From NCBI GenBank assembly GCA_017308495.1, contig JAFKES010000070.1, forward strand, positions 26,407 to 90,406: a DNA stretch of 64,000 nucleotides, given 5' to 3'. The stretch is from Afipia sp. Lineage in GTDB: Bacteria > Pseudomonadota > Alphaproteobacteria > Rhizobiales > Xanthobacteraceae. Positions 1 through 8,984 of this stretch are shown piece after piece. Within the stretch, counting starts at the first letter, position 1. Each line of letters starts with the position of its first letter. The notes beneath the pieces were generated by a model, which was given only the letters and a program-made list of their open reading frames with translations, was not told where the DNA came from and made no database searches. The translations under genes and the position numbers were made by a program.

Positions 1-1
1 C

Positions 2-685
<684 letters not shown>

Positions 686-734
686 GCGCGGCGGCGCAAA
701 TTCGATATCGTCTCCTTTCGCTTCGGCATTCACT

Positions 735-872
735 GTCGTCATCACCGGGCTTGTCCCGGTGATCCACGTCTTGGCCATGAGTGAAAAGGAAAAAAAGACG
801 TGGATGGCAGGGACCATAGGCGAGCGGAAGCGACGCCGTTCTTCGAACGGCTACGGCCCGGCGATGACGATC
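735..872. repeat. REP-like intergenic inverted repeat, copy 1
   Basis: A hairpin with a perfect 9-bp stem (ATCACCGGG at 741-749, CCCGGTGAT at 755-763) begins a longer element. GATCCACGTCTT near 761-772 is answered by AAGACGTGGAT near 795-805, and the element ends with GGCGATGACGATC. Related pieces recur near 13872 and 45851. It fills the gap between two convergent genes, so it may also act as a bidirectional terminator; that role is inferred. Confidence 0.7.
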
Positions 873-877
873 CAGGA

Positions 878-2869
878 CTACTGCGCCTGATCCTGCGTCA
901 CCGGCGCCAGCGGTGCGCTGATCACCGCCGCGTCGGCGGGGACGAGGCCGAGCACCGACGTGATCGCGGGCAATGCCGCGTCCGCCATCGCCGCGTGGCC
1001 TTCGGCGGTCGGATGGATCGCGCCGCCATAGAGCGCCGATAGCACGCCCCACGTCGCATCGTGAATGTCGGTCGGCTGGTTGGTCGATTTCGCCGCTTGC
1101 GGATAGGTCATCGCCGCGAAATAGCTGTCGTTGGCGTCGCGGATCCAGCGCGCGCGCGGCGCATAGGCGCGGAAGTCGCTCGCGCCCTGGCCGCAGGCGA
1201 GGGGATTGGACGCTCCGGCGACGATGTCCGCCACGAAGCTGTCCCCGGTCGGGGAGAAGCATTGCCGGTCGAACGCCGGATCGCTGTCGGCGCGGGCGCA
1301 GAAGCCGTGATTGGCGAATTCGGCCTGATGCTGATCGACGAAGGTCATGCGGTCGGCGCGGCGGTCGCCGCACAGCACGCCGCCGCTGCACTGCGCGAGA
1401 TTCTTGATCTGCGGCAGGAATTCGTTCTGCACGAAATTCGCCACCTCGGCGAGGCGCTGCGGATCGGCGCCGAACGACGGATGGATGTCGAAGCCGGCGC
1501 GGCCGCCGGGGCACGGCGCGCCGCCGACCAGCGCCGGATTGCCGTAGGAGACATAGATCACGCGCGACAGGTCGCCGCCCACCAGCGGCTTCAGCGCCTG
1601 CCGCAGCCGGCTGAAGCCTTGCGGCAGTTCGGTTCGCAACGTTGCGCGGGCCTCGTCCACGGTGCCGAGGACGCCGGTGCGGCGCGACAGCGTCCGCTCG
1701 GTGCCGCTTTCGAGGATCACATCGGCGACGAGGCCGGAGAAGTTGATGTCGTTGGCGCCCACCGACAGCAGCACGAGATCGAGCTGGCGCGACGGCTGGC
1801 GCTGGGTGGCCGCCGCCATCGCCTCGCGCAGTTCGGCGATCTGGGCGTTGACCGTGCCCTGGCAGGTCAGGCCGTTCTTGCCGACGACGCATTCGCGCGC
1901 GCGCTGCGCGCCGAACAGCCCTTCGGCGATGGTCGCGCCGGTGCAGGCCAGCGGCAGATAGGTTACCGCGATCTGCGGGTTCTGCACCGCCAGCGCGATG
2001 GCTGCGCGCGTCTGGTAGCTGTAGAGCGAGCGGTGGCAGGCGGGATTGAACCATTGCGCTCCGGCGCGCTGCCAGTTCTGCAGGCTGTTGCCGTCGGAGT
2101 CGCAGGCGCGGCCGCCCTTGAAGTTGGCGCGGCTCGGCCGGAAATAGGTGCTCGACGCGCCGCCGAGGTAGGAGCGGAAGCAGAAACCTTCATCGGACAG
2201 CGCCACCGGGCGATCGGGATTGCCTTCGCCGGAGGCGATCGAGTCGCCGAGCCCGGCGATCAGGACATCGCGCACCGCGATCTCGCCGGTGACATGCTGC
2301 ACCGTCTCCGAACCGCCGGAGACATCGACGGTGACGGCGGTGGTGCGGCCGTAGCGCACCCGCAGGTTGATAGGCTCGCTGCAATCCGCCGTGGACTGCT
2401 GCGGCGGATCGCCGTCGTCGAACGACCAGGCGCACACCGCGCCGACCGGCACCGCGCCGGCCAGCCGCACGCTGACGGCATGGTCCACCGGCGCGAGATA
2501 ATCCTCCTTCACCCCGTCGCGGGTGCAGGGCCGGCTGACCCGGCCGGCGGCGTCGATGCACAGCCGCCCCACCGTGTTGCGGGCCCAGCCGCGGCCGTCG
2601 CTCTGGGTCGCCAGCATCTCTTCGGCGGCGAGGATGCTGCGGCCCGCCAGCGCCTCGGCCTGCAACTTGAAATCGCGCTCCTCGCGAAACAGCCGGAAGC
2701 GGTTGCGGACTTCCCAGGAAATCTGCAGCGCGGGAGCGGAGGGTGCCGCCAACGGAGCCGGAACCTGAGCCGGAGTCTGGGCGATCGCGGTCGCGCCGGG
2801 CGCGGCGAGCAACGCTGCGGCGAGCAGGACGGTCCGGAATGGAAAAGCAAAGAAGTGCATGGAACTCAT
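878..2869 (-). CDS. Secreted SGNH/GDSL-type hydrolase, large
   Basis: A 663-residue protein with a cleavable signal peptide (hydrophobic stretch ending in an A-x-A site near residue 30). Three SGNH blocks are visible: GLGDSIASGEGN near residue 208 (nucleophile Ser), VGANDIN near 371 (block III Asn) and HPTAEGH near 618 (block V His). Such enzymes hydrolyse ester or acyl groups on lipids or polysaccharides. The roughly 180-residue region before the catalytic core is not recognised. Even cysteine pairs suggest disulfides and a periplasmic or secreted location. An alternative ATG sits three codons downstream (2860). Substrate unknown. Confidence 0.75.
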   Translation of the reverse strand: MSSMHFFAFPFRTVLLAAALLAAPGATAIAQTPAQVPAPLAAPSAPALQISWEVRNRFRLFREERDFKLQAEALAGRSILAAEEMLATQSDGRGWARNTVGRLCIDAAGRVSRPCTRDGVKEDYLAPVDHAVSVRLAGAVPVGAVCAWSFDDGDPPQQSTADCSEPINLRVRYGRTTAVTVDVSGGSETVQHVTGEIAVRDVLIAGLGDSIASGEGNPDRPVALSDEGFCFRSYLGGASSTYFRPSRANFKGGRACDSDGNSLQNWQRAGAQWFNPACHRSLYSYQTRAAIALAVQNPQIAVTYLPLACTGATIAEGLFGAQRARECVVGKNGLTCQGTVNAQIAELREAMAAATQRQPSRQLDLVLLSVGANDINFSGLVADVILESGTERTLSRRTGVLGTVDEARATLRTELPQGFSRLRQALKPLVGGDLSRVIYVSYGNPALVGGAPCPGGRAGFDIHPSFGADPQRLAEVANFVQNEFLPQIKNLAQCSGGVLCGDRRADRMTFVDQHQAEFANHGFCARADSDPAFDRQCFSPTGDSFVADIVAGASNPLACGQGASDFRAYAPRARWIRDANDSYFAAMTYPQAAKSTNQPTDIHDATWGVLSALYGGAIHPTAEGHAAMADAALPAITSVLGLVPADAAVISAPLAPVTQDQAQ

Positions 2870-2990
2870 GCCTGTTTGAAACCGACGGATAAGGCCAAAA
2901 TGAGGGGAATCCGGCGGAATCCGGCCCGGCCGCCGCGAACCCTTCAGCGCCGAGACCGGCGCGCGATCTCCAGGGCGGATACCGGCTGCG

Positions 2991-4055
2991 CTATTCGGCC
3001 GCCTGCTTGGTGCTCGGCGGCGGTGGCGGAGAGGTCTTGGCCACCGCGGGGGCAGGGCGCAGCTTGCGGCTTTGCTGCCACGGCACCAGCACGCTGAGCC
3101 ACAATTCGCGCACGCCCATGATGGTGACCGAGGTGGCGAACGGGATCAGGAAATAGAGGATGCGGAACACCAGCAGCGACGCCAGCAGTTCCTCCTTGCC
3201 GAGCATCGGCAGGCCGATCAGCATCGCGGCGTCGAACACGCCGAGGCTGCCGGGAGCGTGGCTGGCGAAGCCGAGCAGGGTGGCGAGAATGAACACCACC
3301 GAGAGGGTGACGAAATCGAGCGCGGGATGCGACGGCGCCAGCAGATACATCGCCAGCGCGCAGAAGCCGAGATCGACCACGCCGATCATGATCTGGAGCA
3401 GCGTCAGCGGCGCCGACGGCAGCACCACTTTCCAGCCGTCCTTGCCGAGCTGGCGGCGGCCCTGGCCGGTGGCGATCCAGGCCAGATAGGCGGCGATGCC
3501 GGCCAGCAGGCCGGCGCCGATCAGCTGGTTGATGGTTTCCGGCAGCAGGTCCATCGACGCCGCGGCTTGCGGATGCCAGATCATGCCGATGCCGAGCACG
3601 AAGGTGTTGCCGAGCCAGAACGTCAGCCCCGAGATGAAACAGATCTTGGCGACGTCGATCGCGCTCAGCCCCCAGTCGGAATAGATCCGGAAGCGGATCG
3701 CGCCGCCGGTGAACACGGTGGCGCCGATGTTGTGGCCGATGGTGTAGCTGGTGAAACTCGACAGCGCCGCGATGCGATAGGGCACGTGGTTTTTGCCGAT
3801 GGTGCGCAGCGCGAACAGATCATAAAATGTCAGGGTGAAGAACGCGCACAGCACGCACAGCGCGGCAAGCGCGATCTGGCCATGCGACTTCTCCGCCAGC
3901 GCGCTCAGCACGATGGCCATGTCCACGCCCCGGAGTGTCCGGAACAGATGCATGATCGCCACGGTGACGATCAGAACGCTCGCTGCAATCCCGACTGCCT
4001 TCCAGCCGATTTTCTCTCGAAAGACGAGCCCGAGCTTGCTCAACAAGTGCTGCAT
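2991..4055 (-). CDS. UPF0104/YbhN-type inner-membrane protein (lysylphosphatidylglycerol-synthase membrane-domain family)
   Basis: A 354-residue polytopic protein with about eight hydrophobic segments and a proline-rich cytoplasmic tail (PPPPPSTKQAAE). It resembles the membrane half of MprF-type lipid synthases or flippases but lacks the aminoacyl-transferase domain. Family motifs visible are SFTSYTIGHNIG and ASHAPGSLGVFDA. The start chosen is the ATG at 4053-4055 because GGGAGGA lies six bases before it; a longer frame to 4139 would add 28 residues without a good ribosome site. The transported lipid or other role is unknown. Confidence 0.75.
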   Translation of the reverse strand: MQHLLSKLGLVFREKIGWKAVGIAASVLIVTVAIMHLFRTLRGVDMAIVLSALAEKSHGQIALAALCVLCAFFTLTFYDLFALRTIGKNHVPYRIAALSSFTSYTIGHNIGATVFTGGAIRFRIYSDWGLSAIDVAKICFISGLTFWLGNTFVLGIGMIWHPQAAASMDLLPETINQLIGAGLLAGIAAYLAWIATGQGRRQLGKDGWKVVLPSAPLTLLQIMIGVVDLGFCALAMYLLAPSHPALDFVTLSVVFILATLLGFASHAPGSLGVFDAAMLIGLPMLGKEELLASLLVFRILYFLIPFATSVTIMGVRELWLSVLVPWQQSRKLRPAPAVAKTSPPPPPSTKQAAE

Positions 4056-4214
4056 TGATCCTCCCGGCGGGGCGCACAAACCATAGAAGCCGATTGAGGC
4101 GACAGTGAGCAAGCGGCTGCGGGGGGACTCATACGCCAAATCCGGTCTTCGGAAAACAGCTCGTTGTGCGGCGCAAAGAAGGCAGGGAATGGCCCGCTGT
4201 CATGTCTGCTTCAC

Positions 4215-4235
4215 ATTATAAGGGTCGTTTATAAT
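4215..4235. promoter_or_regulatory. AT-rich inverted repeat, possible operator
   Basis: ATTATAA, seven bases (GGGTCGT), then TTATAAT is a perfect inverted repeat in otherwise GC-rich DNA. It lies about 160 bp upstream of the UPF0104 gene start at 4055. The 379-bp gap 4056-4434 holds no convincing gene; this repeat is its only clear structure. The binding protein is unknown. Confidence 0.4.
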
Positions 4236-4434
4236 TGTCGTTTCACAATGATCTGGATCAGTTTCGCGATCACGCATGATCCGCGTCGCCGCCTGCCGTC
4301 CCGTTAACTGTGTCGTCTCAAATCATGTAGTCCTGCGAGCCCATGTTTTCAAAGGGCGGGTGTTCCGTTCCGACGGTCGCGGCCGGCGCAGCATGATCCG
4401 GCGTGGCGCCCCGTGGCCATGCGACGTTTTGCCG

Positions 4435-4869
4435 TCAGGCGCGGCGCAACGCGAAATGCGCGCCGCAGAACGCCAGCCCGGCGCCGAGGACGAGGGCGGC
4501 GAGCCCGGCCGCCACGCCCGGCAGGGATGGCATCGGACTCGGCGCCGACGCCGCCTGCCCGGCGGCCGCCGCCAGGACGACGCCGACCACGATCAGGAAC
4601 CGGCGCATGCGCGGAGACATCTGGCCGGCGATGGCGCCGTCCATCAGGGTAGCGGCGATATAGCCGGTGACGAAGGCCGCGGCCGAGATCAGCCACCACG
4701 CCAGCGCCGCGCGGGCCGGGATCAGGTCCGCCGCATCGGGCCGCCACAGGTCGGCGATGTTGAGGTCGAAGCGCTGGATGATGACGTGCAGGCCCAGCGT
4801 CAGGAGCACGCCGAGCAGCATCGCTCCGGCGAGAATGAAGTGGCGCGGAAATCGGACGGGTTGGGCCAT
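4435..4869 (-). CDS. Small four-segment membrane protein, unknown function
   Basis: A 144-residue protein with about four hydrophobic helices: residues 11-30, 55-76, 88-106 and 115-138. The start is the ATG at 4867-4869, which puts the first basic residues (MAQPVRFPRHF) directly before helix 1, as expected for an inner-membrane protein. The open frame continues upstream but without membrane-protein character. I do not recognise a family. It faces away from the next gene (4981), with a 111-bp gap. Confidence 0.6.
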   Translation of the reverse strand: MAQPVRFPRHFILAGAMLLGVLLTLGLHVIIQRFDLNIADLWRPDAADLIPARAALAWWLISAAAFVTGYIAATLMDGAIAGQMSPRMRRFLIVVGVVLAAAAGQAASAPSPMPSLPGVAAGLAALVLGAGLAFCGAHFALRRA

Positions 4870-4980
4870 GCTGCGACGATCGGTGAGGCCGGGACATGCG
4901 CGGTTCTTCCCGCGCCTGCGATCTTGTAGGATACAGTCGCGCCCGCGCGCAAGCGGCGCAGGGGCGTCGCGCGCGGCGCG

Positions 4981-5619
4981 ATGGAAAATGGGGATGTGTC
5001 GATGCCGGCGCGGTCGAAAGCCAAGGGCAGGAGTGTGCGGACCACAGAGGCCGCTTCGGGCGATGGCACGCACTATATCTTCAAGTCGTCGCTGGCGGGC
5101 GGGGCGCGGCGGTTCGAACTGACCGAGGCGGGATTGCTGTGGCAGGGCACCCGCTCGCAGGTGTGGCCGCTTGCGACCATCGCCGCCGTCAGGCTGTCCT
5201 ATCGTCCCGCGTCGATGCAGCCGTGGCGCTTTCGCATGGACATCGAGGATACGTCCGGCCAGCGCGCGACGCTGTTCTCCACCACCTTGCATTCGATCGC
5301 GATGATGGCGCGGCAGGACGACGACTATCGCGCCTTCGTGGTCGAACTGCACCGGCGGCTGGCGACGGCGGGCGGCCATGTCCGCCTCACGGCGGGCATC
5401 CATCCGCTGCTCTATGCGGCGGGGCTCGTGGTGATGGCGCTGATTGCCATCGCCCTTGCCGGCCTCATGGTGCGGGCGCTGCTGACGGCGCAATTGGCCG
5501 GGGCGCTGTTTCTCGCGGGGTTCGCGGCGTGGTTCATCTGGCAGGTCGGCAACTTCCTGCGGCGCAATCGGCCGCGAAGCTACACCTTCGACGCACTGCC
5601 CGCCGACCTGCTGCCTTAG
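4981..5619 (+). CDS. Conserved membrane-anchored protein, unknown function
   Basis: A 212-residue protein: a soluble, beta-rich N-terminal part (about residues 30-130, with FELTEAGLLWQG and LSYRPASMQPWRFRM) followed by two adjacent hydrophobic helices near 142-190 and a short tail. The layout suggests a cytoplasmic PH-like or sensor domain on a membrane hairpin, which is inference from composition only. ATG at 5002 is an alternative start. Its stop overlaps the end of the convergent uspA-like gene by four bases. Confidence 0.6.
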   Translation: MENGDVSMPARSKAKGRSVRTTEAASGDGTHYIFKSSLAGGARRFELTEAGLLWQGTRSQVWPLATIAAVRLSYRPASMQPWRFRMDIEDTSGQRATLFSTTLHSIAMMARQDDDYRAFVVELHRRLATAGGHVRLTAGIHPLLYAAGLVVMALIAIALAGLMVRALLTAQLAGALFLAGFAAWFIWQVGNFLRRNRPRSYTFDALPADLLP

Positions 5620-6041
5620 GGCCGCACCACCAGCACCGAACATTTGGCGTAGCGCACCACGTGCCCGGCGTTGGAGCCGAGGAAATAGCTCTGCATCGAG
5701 GGCCGGTGCGAGGTCATCACGATCAGGTCCGCGCCGATCGCGGCGGCCTCCTCGAGTACCTCGTGATAGATGCCGCCCTGCCGCACCGTGACGGAAATCC
5801 GTCCGGCGTCGACGCCGGATTCGGCGGCGACGATGGCCAGCGCCTCCTCGGACGACTCCCGCTGCTGCGCGTCGAAATCCGGCGGCACGTATTCGGCCAG
5901 CATCACCGGCGTCATCGGCATGACGTTGACGAGCCGCACGGTGCCGCCTGAAGCACTAGCAAGCGATACCGCCGTCTCGATGGCGGGCTTGGCGAGATCG
6001 GTGTCGGCGAGGTCGATGGGGACTAGAATGCGCTTGAACAT
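5616..6041 (-). CDS. Universal stress protein, UspA family
   Basis: A 141-residue single-domain UspA protein. It begins MFKRILVPIDLADTD, the standard first strand with the nucleotide-contacting Asp. It ends with GADLIVMTSHRP, then FLGSNAGHVV and a last strand KCSVLVVRP. The GxxG-9x-G(S/T) ATP-binding signature is only partly kept (MTSHRPSM replaces the usual GxxG). Members bind nucleotide and respond to growth arrest or stress. The start is the ATG with GGAG upstream; an in-frame extension to 6101 has no family similarity. Confidence 0.88.
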   Translation of the reverse strand: MFKRILVPIDLADTDLAKPAIETAVSLASASGGTVRLVNVMPMTPVMLAEYVPPDFDAQQRESSEEALAIVAAESGVDAGRISVTVRQGGIYHEVLEEAAAIGADLIVMTSHRPSMQSYFLGSNAGHVVRYAKCSVLVVRP

Positions 6042-6120
6042 CGGTCGCTCCGGGTCGGGGCCGCGATGACCCACGATGCAGACAGGACCGCGTCGATGCA
6101 AGCCCGCGCGCCGCGCGTGC

Positions 6121-6657
6121 TCAGTCGCCGCCGCCGGATTTGTCCCGGAGCAATTTCGGGCTGGCGAAGCAGATCAGCCGCCCGCTGCGGAAGCCGACAT
6201 CGTTCCAGTCGTCGATGGCGAAATCGATCACCGCGATGCCCGAGGTCGGCAGGTTCGAGGCCAGCGCCTGCAGGCCGGCCGCATCGCCGCTCGCGGTCAG
6301 CGCCAGCGCCAGTTCGTGCAGGCCGGGATTGTGGCCGATCACCAGCACGGTCTTGGTCATTGGCGTGGTCTCGGCGTGAACCGCGTGCAGCAGGTCGGAG
6401 GGACCGGCGCCGTAAAGTTCCGGCAGGTGCTCGGCCTGCAACGACGGAATCGCGGCGTTCACCTGTTGCCACGTCTCCTGCGCGCGCGTCGCCGTCGACA
6501 CCAGCACGAGATCGGCCATATATCCGCTCCGCGCCAGCCACGTCGCCATCTCCGCGCAATCGGCGTGGCCGCGCGCGTCGAGGCGGCGGTCCTGGTCCTT
6601 GCCCGAGGGCGCGTCCCGTTCGGTCTTGGCGTGTCGCATCAGGATCAAACGGCGCAT
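6121..6657 (-). CDS. SixA-type histidine phosphatase
   Basis: A 178-residue phosphatase of the histidine-phosphatase superfamily. It starts MRRLILMRHAKTE, where RHAK contains the catalytic His (residue 9), and a second catalytic region GHNPGL is central. Family members of this size (SixA) remove phosphate from histidine on phosphorelay HPt domains; small-molecule activity is also possible. It lies between a uspA-like gene and a divergent oxidoreductase gene with about 120 bp between starts. The target phosphorelay is not indicated by neighbours. Confidence 0.82.
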   Translation of the reverse strand: MRRLILMRHAKTERDAPSGKDQDRRLDARGHADCAEMATWLARSGYMADLVLVSTATRAQETWQQVNAAIPSLQAEHLPELYGAGPSDLLHAVHAETTPMTKTVLVIGHNPGLHELALALTASGDAAGLQALASNLPTSGIAVIDFAIDDWNDVGFRSGRLICFASPKLLRDKSGGGD

Positions 6658-6780
6658 GGGGCAATCCCGTGTCGGAAGGCTGGAGCAGGGTCCGGAATAG
6701 TGTACAAGACGGGGAGGGACAAGGTGGCGGCCAGTCGCGCACCTAAACATTCCAGAACGAAGACGTTCCAGCACCCGAAT

Positions 6781-8196
6781 ATGGCGGACTCCCTTCCAGA
6801 CCCGAACGGCATCGACACGGCGGCCCCGGCTGCGGTCTCGACTGCGACACCGACCATGGCTGCGGCGGCGGACGAAGCCGGCCGGCCGCGCCTCGCCTTC
6901 GATCTGGACGTCGATGTCTGCGTCATCGGCGCGGGGCTCGCCGGGTTGACAGCGGCGCGCGAGATCGCGCGAGGCGGCGTCAGCGTCGCGGTGCTGGAAG
7001 GCCGCAGTATCGGCTGGAATGCGTCGGGCCACAATCTCGGCAGCGTGATGCCGGGCTACGGCCTCGCGCCCGCCGATCTGATCGAGCGCGTCGGGTTCGA
7101 CGACGCGCGCGCGCTATGGGCGCTGGCGCAGGAGGGCGCCGACTACGTGCGCGCCACCGCGACAGATGCCGCCATGCCGCCCCTTGCGCTGACCGGGGGT
7201 GCGCTCGAGGTCTCGACGGTCGATATCGGCGACCGCATCATCGGCCGGCTGCAGATGCTCGGCGAGGACTTCGCCACCGAGGTCGAAGGCTGGCAAACCG
7301 AGCGCGTGCGCGCCACGCTGAAGTCCGACCGCTATTTCCACGCCATCCATTATCCGCAGGCGTTCCAGATCGACGGCCGGCGCTACGTCCATCGCCTCGC
7401 CGCACTCGCCGAGTCGGCGGGCGCGCGGATCTTCGAGGACACGCCGGTGGTCGGCATCGATCCCACCGGCATCCGCAAGCGCGTGGTGACGCCCTCAGCG
7501 AAGCTGCGCTGCACTCACATCGTGCTCGCCGGCAACGTCCACCTCGGCGAGCCGGGCCGCCGTCTTGCTTCGACGCTGCTGCCGCTGTGGCGCTACGTCG
7601 CTGTCACCGCGCCGCTCGGCGAACGGCTCGCGGAGGCCATCGCCTTTCAGGGCGCGGTCACCGACGGCGACGGCATCGACCAGTTCCGCGTGGTCGAGGG
7701 CGACCGGCTGATGTGGTCCGGCCCGGAGACGGTGTGGCAGGGCGATCCCGCCCGCCATGCCAAACGCATCCGCCGCCGCATCGCCACGGTGTTTCCGCAA
7801 CTCGCGCCGGTGGAGATCACTGAGGCGTGGAGCGGCGTGTTCGGCCAGACCGTGCATGCCATGCCGCAGATCGGCGAATTCCAGCCCGGGGTCTGGGTGC
7901 TCGGCGGTTTCGGCCGACAGGGCCTCGCCACCACCGCGACAGGCGGCCTGCTGGTGGCGCGGGGTATCGTCGATGGCGACCGGAACTGGCGGCAGTTCGC
8001 GCCGTTCGAACTGGTGTGGGCCGGCGGCACGGCGGGGCGGATCGCCGGGCAGGCGGCCGACGCGTGGGCGCGCGGACAGTCCGCGGCGGCGGGCGCGCTG
8101 TCGCGGCTGCGCGAGCGGTCGCGCCACCGGGAGCAGGTGCGGGAGACGGCGCGGGCCGCGCGAATGGCGGCGGTGAAAACGGACCGTCTCGCGTGA
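6781..8196 (+). CDS. FAD-dependent oxidoreductase, D-amino-acid oxidase (DAO) fold
   Basis: A 471-residue flavoenzyme. The dinucleotide motif VCVIGAGLAGLTAAREIA starts near residue 46 and ends in the ribose-binding Glu of VAVLEG. The C-terminal GVWVLGGFGRQGLATTATGG is the usual second FAD contact of glycine- or sarcosine-oxidase-like enzymes, which oxidise secondary or primary amines. About 40 N-terminal residues before the fold are Ala/Pro-rich, and the last 50 are Arg-rich and unusual. The substrate is not deducible. The gene stands alone, 69 bp before msrB. Confidence 0.8.
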   Translation: MADSLPDPNGIDTAAPAAVSTATPTMAAAADEAGRPRLAFDLDVDVCVIGAGLAGLTAAREIARGGVSVAVLEGRSIGWNASGHNLGSVMPGYGLAPADLIERVGFDDARALWALAQEGADYVRATATDAAMPPLALTGGALEVSTVDIGDRIIGRLQMLGEDFATEVEGWQTERVRATLKSDRYFHAIHYPQAFQIDGRRYVHRLAALAESAGARIFEDTPVVGIDPTGIRKRVVTPSAKLRCTHIVLAGNVHLGEPGRRLASTLLPLWRYVAVTAPLGERLAEAIAFQGAVTDGDGIDQFRVVEGDRLMWSGPETVWQGDPARHAKRIRRRIATVFPQLAPVEITEAWSGVFGQTVHAMPQIGEFQPGVWVLGGFGRQGLATTATGGLLVARGIVDGDRNWRQFAPFELVWAGGTAGRIAGQAADAWARGQSAAAGALSRLRERSRHREQVRETARAARMAAVKTDRLA

Positions 8197-8265
8197 AAGT
8201 GAGCAGGCTTCCGCCGCGGCCGCGTTAATTTCGATCCGCACTGACGTATGACCGGAGCCGAGACC

Positions 8266-8784
8266 ATGATCGACCGTCGAATTCTGCTGGCTTCCGCCCT
8301 CGGCCTCGCCGCGTTGCCGCTGGGACGCCGGCTCGGGCTCGGCGGCGATGCCCGTGCTGTCGAGGCGACGGACGCGACAAAATTCGAAATCGTCAAGACA
8401 CCGGACGAATGGCGCAAGCAGTTGTCGCCCGCGCAATATCACGGGCTGCGCGAGGCCGGCACCGAGCGGCCGTTCTCCAGCCCGCTCAACAAAGAAAAGC
8501 GCAAGGGCACCTTCGCCTGCGCCGGCTGCGACCTGCCGCTGTTCTCCTCCGACACCAAGTTCGACAGCGGCACCGGATGGCCGAGCTTCTATCGCGCGCT
8601 GCCGGGCGCCATCGTCGAGAAGCGGGACACGAGCTTCATGATGGTGCGGACCGAAACCCTGTGCCGCCGCTGCGGCGGCCATCTCGGTCACGTCTTCGAC
8701 GACGGCCCGCAGCCCACCGGCCTGCGCTATTGCATGAACGGCCTCGCGCTGTCGTTCCGGCCCGCAGGCGTCACGCCGAGCTGA
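8266..8784 (+). CDS. msrB: Peptide-methionine (R)-S-oxide reductase, exported
   Basis: A 172-residue MsrB, which reduces the R-epimer of methionine sulfoxide in proteins. Zinc ligands are Cys85/Cys88 (CAGC) and Cys133/Cys136 (CRRC), and the catalytic cysteine is Cys156 in RYCMNG. The N-terminus MIDRRILLASALGLAALPLG looks like a twin-arginine signal, so the enzyme probably acts in the periplasm. ATG at 8266 is preferred because GGAG lies upstream; ATG at 8248 would add six residues before the twin-arginine motif. A hairpin terminator follows. Confidence 0.9.
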   Translation: MIDRRILLASALGLAALPLGRRLGLGGDARAVEATDATKFEIVKTPDEWRKQLSPAQYHGLREAGTERPFSSPLNKEKRKGTFACAGCDLPLFSSDTKFDSGTGWPSFYRALPGAIVEKRDTSFMMVRTETLCRRCGGHLGHVFDDGPQPTGLRYCMNGLALSFRPAGVTPS

Positions 8785-8832
8785 GCGCGACGCGTCCTCC
8801 CGTCCCGGCAATTCTTGCCCGCTAGGCAATTG

Positions 8833-8864
8833 TGCCCCGGCTTCCGCGCCGGGGCATTTCGTTT
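8833..8864 (+). terminator. Rho-independent terminator after msrB
   Basis: TGCCCCGG (8833-8840) and CCGGGGCA (8849-8856) form a perfect 8-bp stem with an 8-base loop, followed by TTTCGTTT. Confidence 0.8.
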
Positions 8865-8894
8865 ATCGCATTGATTTCATTGCGTGCGCTGCTC

Positions 8895-8910
8895 TGGCAC
8901 GGAGCTTGCG
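8895..8910 (+). promoter_or_regulatory. Sigma-54 promoter for flgE-flgK-flgL
   Basis: TGGCACGGAGCTTGCG matches the sigma-54 consensus TGGCACG-N4-TTGC at every consensus base, with GG (8896-8897) and GC (8908-8909) ten bases apart. It lies about 75 bp before the flgE start, as expected for a hook operon controlled by RpoN and an FlbD-type activator. No activator gene lies in the window. Confidence 0.85.
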
Positions 8911-8984
8911 ATCTCCCCTTCGCATGCGGCCATCAAGATCGACATCCCGGCGGGCCGCCCCGGATCGAAGTTGGAGACAACGTA

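Noticed and set aside
1061..3097. A 678-codon plus-strand frame over the SGNH hydrolase.
   Set aside because: The translation is Arg/Ala-rich without domains; the minus-strand frame has a signal peptide and SGNH blocks.
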